A stretch of DNA of 50,882 bases from Hyphomicrobiales bacterium (GTDB lineage: Bacteria; Pseudomonadota; Alphaproteobacteria; Rhizobiales; Aestuariivirgaceae). A program made the position numbers and the translations under genes. The notes beneath the pieces are model-generated. The model saw only the letters and a program-made list of their open reading frames with translations, searched no databases and was not told the origin of the DNA. The stretch spans positions 1 through 50,882 of the forward strand of contig JANYLQ010000058.1 of assembly GCA_025363755.1 (NCBI GenBank). The letters are read 5' to 3'. Shown here piece by piece: positions 49,835 to 50,882 of the stretch; within the stretch, counting starts at the first letter, position 1, and every line of letters starts with the position of its first letter.

Positions 49835-50581
49835 GTGGCTGACACTTCACTTTGGCAAACCTATCGCGCCAGCCTTGCTGGCGCGATTTACACAGACCTC
49901 ACACACCCGTTCCATCCCGGTCAACCGCATTTTCCATCCTTTCCGGATGAAGAGCGGAAGTTGTTTTTCGATTTTGACAAGGGCGACGGATTCCAAGTCC
50001 ACCATTATGGTTTCGTCGGACAGTGGGGAACCCATGTCGATCCGCCCGTGCATTTCATCAAAGGTGGTCGAACACTTGACCAAATTCCAGTTGAGCAAAT
50101 GCTTTTGCCTCTTGTGGTCCTTGATATCAGTGCGCGGGTTGCAGCCGATGCTGATGCTACGCCAACACTTGACGACGTTACGGCCTGGGAAAAGCGCAAT
50201 GGACGCATCCCCGAAAAATCATTCGTGGCCTTGCGCACGGATTGGTCAAAGCGCTGGCCGGATGATACGCGCTTCTACAATCGGGGTAACGACAATGTGT
50301 CTCACTGCCCCGGCTGGACCAAGCCTGTTCTGACAGAACTTTTTGAAAAGCGCGACATAACAGCAGTGGGCCACGAGCAAATTGACACCGATCCTGGCAT
50401 TGCGACGTCCGCAGGGGATTACAGCCTCGAACATTACGTGCTCTCGCTAGATCGTTGGCAGATTGAAGTCATGGCCAATCTTGATCAAGTTCCCGAAGCA
50501 GGCGCATTGATCATGGTGAGTTGGCCCAAAGCCAAAGGTGGCTCAGGTTTTCCAGCACGGGCAGTTGCAATTCACAGATAA
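49835..50581 (+). CDS. Cyclase-family (kynurenine formamidase/isatin hydrolase-like) metal hydrolase
   Basis: A 248-residue cyclase-family protein from the GTG at 49835. A GTG at 49796 would overlap the binding-protein gene by 35 bp. YTDLTHPFHPGQPHFPSF opens the fold (about 19-36). The metal motif reads GQWGTHVDPPVHF (about 63-75), against HxGTHxDxPxH in KynB: the first His is Gln, while the other His and Asp ligands are kept. CPGWTKPVL and VGHEQIDTDPGI (about 189-200) are also family-like. These enzymes hydrolyse formylkynurenine, isatin and related amides or lactams. It probably acts on the ligand imported by the preceding five-gene transporter, with which it shares the operon. Confidence 0.88.
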   Translation: MADTSLWQTYRASLAGAIYTDLTHPFHPGQPHFPSFPDEERKLFFDFDKGDGFQVHHYGFVGQWGTHVDPPVHFIKGGRTLDQIPVEQMLLPLVVLDISARVAADADATPTLDDVTAWEKRNGRIPEKSFVALRTDWSKRWPDDTRFYNRGNDNVSHCPGWTKPVLTELFEKRDITAVGHEQIDTDPGIATSAGDYSLEHYVLSLDRWQIEVMANLDQVPEAGALIMVSWPKAKGGSGFPARAVAIHR

Positions 50582-50667
50582 TTTTGTGACGGCACGATTG
50601 TTCAGCACATGGCCGACTTCGTTGCAAAAGTCTTTTTGCACAAGTGAACGTAAATTTTAAGGACCAT

Positions 50668-50856
50668 TGTGAATAAACACCGAATTAGGACCCTCCGTCA
50701 GCTTTCTCATAAACGTCTGGTTTCAAATAGGAAGTGATGATCTAAGTGCGGTCTCTATCGGCGCCGGTCATGACCCTGTCGAAACAACTGGTTCTCCAAT
50801 AAATTCATGCCATTAACTAAAATTATTGCGGGGTCAAACTTCGGTGCTTATTCACA
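50668..50856. mobile_element. IS21-like inverted-repeat remnant or MITE
   Basis: TGTGAATAAACACCGAATTA starting at 50668 and, in opposite orientation, the sequence ending TTCGGTGCTTATTCACA at 50856 are imperfect terminal inverted repeats (about 20 of 25 bases). They enclose about 140 bp without a gene. The end sequence resembles IS21-family termini. No transposase frame is present, so it is a remnant or a non-autonomous element. The remainder of 50582-50882 holds nothing else recognised. Confidence 0.45.
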
Positions 50857-50882
50857 GTTCAGCGGTTTTTTTGAACTTTGGC

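Noticed and set aside
1-50882. CRISPR arrays, tRNA and rRNA genes
   Set aside because: No regularly spaced repeats and no tRNA- or rRNA-like sequence were seen by eye in either strand.

Overview
The window reads as chromosome of an alphaproteobacterium of the Rhizobiales/Rhodobacterales type. This is inferred from the gene content: several Pot-type and Liv-type ABC importers, CaiB/BaiF and MaoC enzymes, IS5 (IS427-group) and IS66 relics, and GC content near 50 percent by eye. No rRNA or tRNA was seen. Almost everything encodes uptake and catabolism of small nitrogenous or organic acids. Enzymes that open cyclic amides are strikingly concentrated: two HyuA/HyuB hydantoinase/oxoprolinase pairs, a PxpABC 5-oxoprolinase set, an amidase, an imidase-like NodB-fold deacetylase, an N-carbamoylsarcosine-amidase-like isochorismatase, a cyclase/formamidase, and a dead creatininase piece.

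Layout. 1-2045: end of an EamA transporter, then a scrap yard (truncated IS5 transposase, class II aldolase tail, broken IS66 TnpB). 2046-9817: MmgE/PrpD protein, CitE-like lyase and LysR regulator. A 21-bp palindrome separates the regulator from a divergent isochorismatase-HyuA-HyuB operon that fits the N-methylhydantoin to N-carbamoylsarcosine to sarcosine route. 9865-29451: seventeen genes in a row on the minus strand. The upstream half is HyuB-HyuA, then acyl-CoA dehydrogenase, CoA-transferase, MaoC hydratase, a solute-binding protein WITHOUT a signal peptide, and a GntR regulator with two winged helices. The downstream half is a Pot-type importer (two ATPases, two permeases, one exported binding protein) interleaved with two SDR dehydrogenases, an amidase, an Old Yellow Enzyme homologue and the imidase-like protein. 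A 20-bp-spaced direct repeat at 20189-20224 lies between the halves.

29605-35084: a lambda-crystallin/L-gulonate-dehydrogenase-like enzyme, an Rbs-type binding protein and permease with no ATPase, a xylulokinase-like kinase and an aldo/keto reductase, suggesting sugar or sugar-acid use. 35290-37179: an AbiV-type (HEPN) gene apparently split by a T8 frameshift, and a creatininase remnant. 37282-44353: an AraC regulator and, on the minus strand, an OmpA-like pseudogene, a small Cys protein, a COG0523 GTPase, PxpA, BCCP, AccC, PxpB and PxpC. 45204-50581: a complete Liv-type importer (G-F-H-M-K) followed by a cyclase-family hydrolase, and then an IS21-like inverted-repeat remnant.

The most promising unusual points are the signal-less binding protein coupled to a double-winged-helix GntR regulator, with a matching tandem operator nearby, and the split AbiV gene. 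A full set of itaconate-type degradation genes also appears to be present, divided between two loci.
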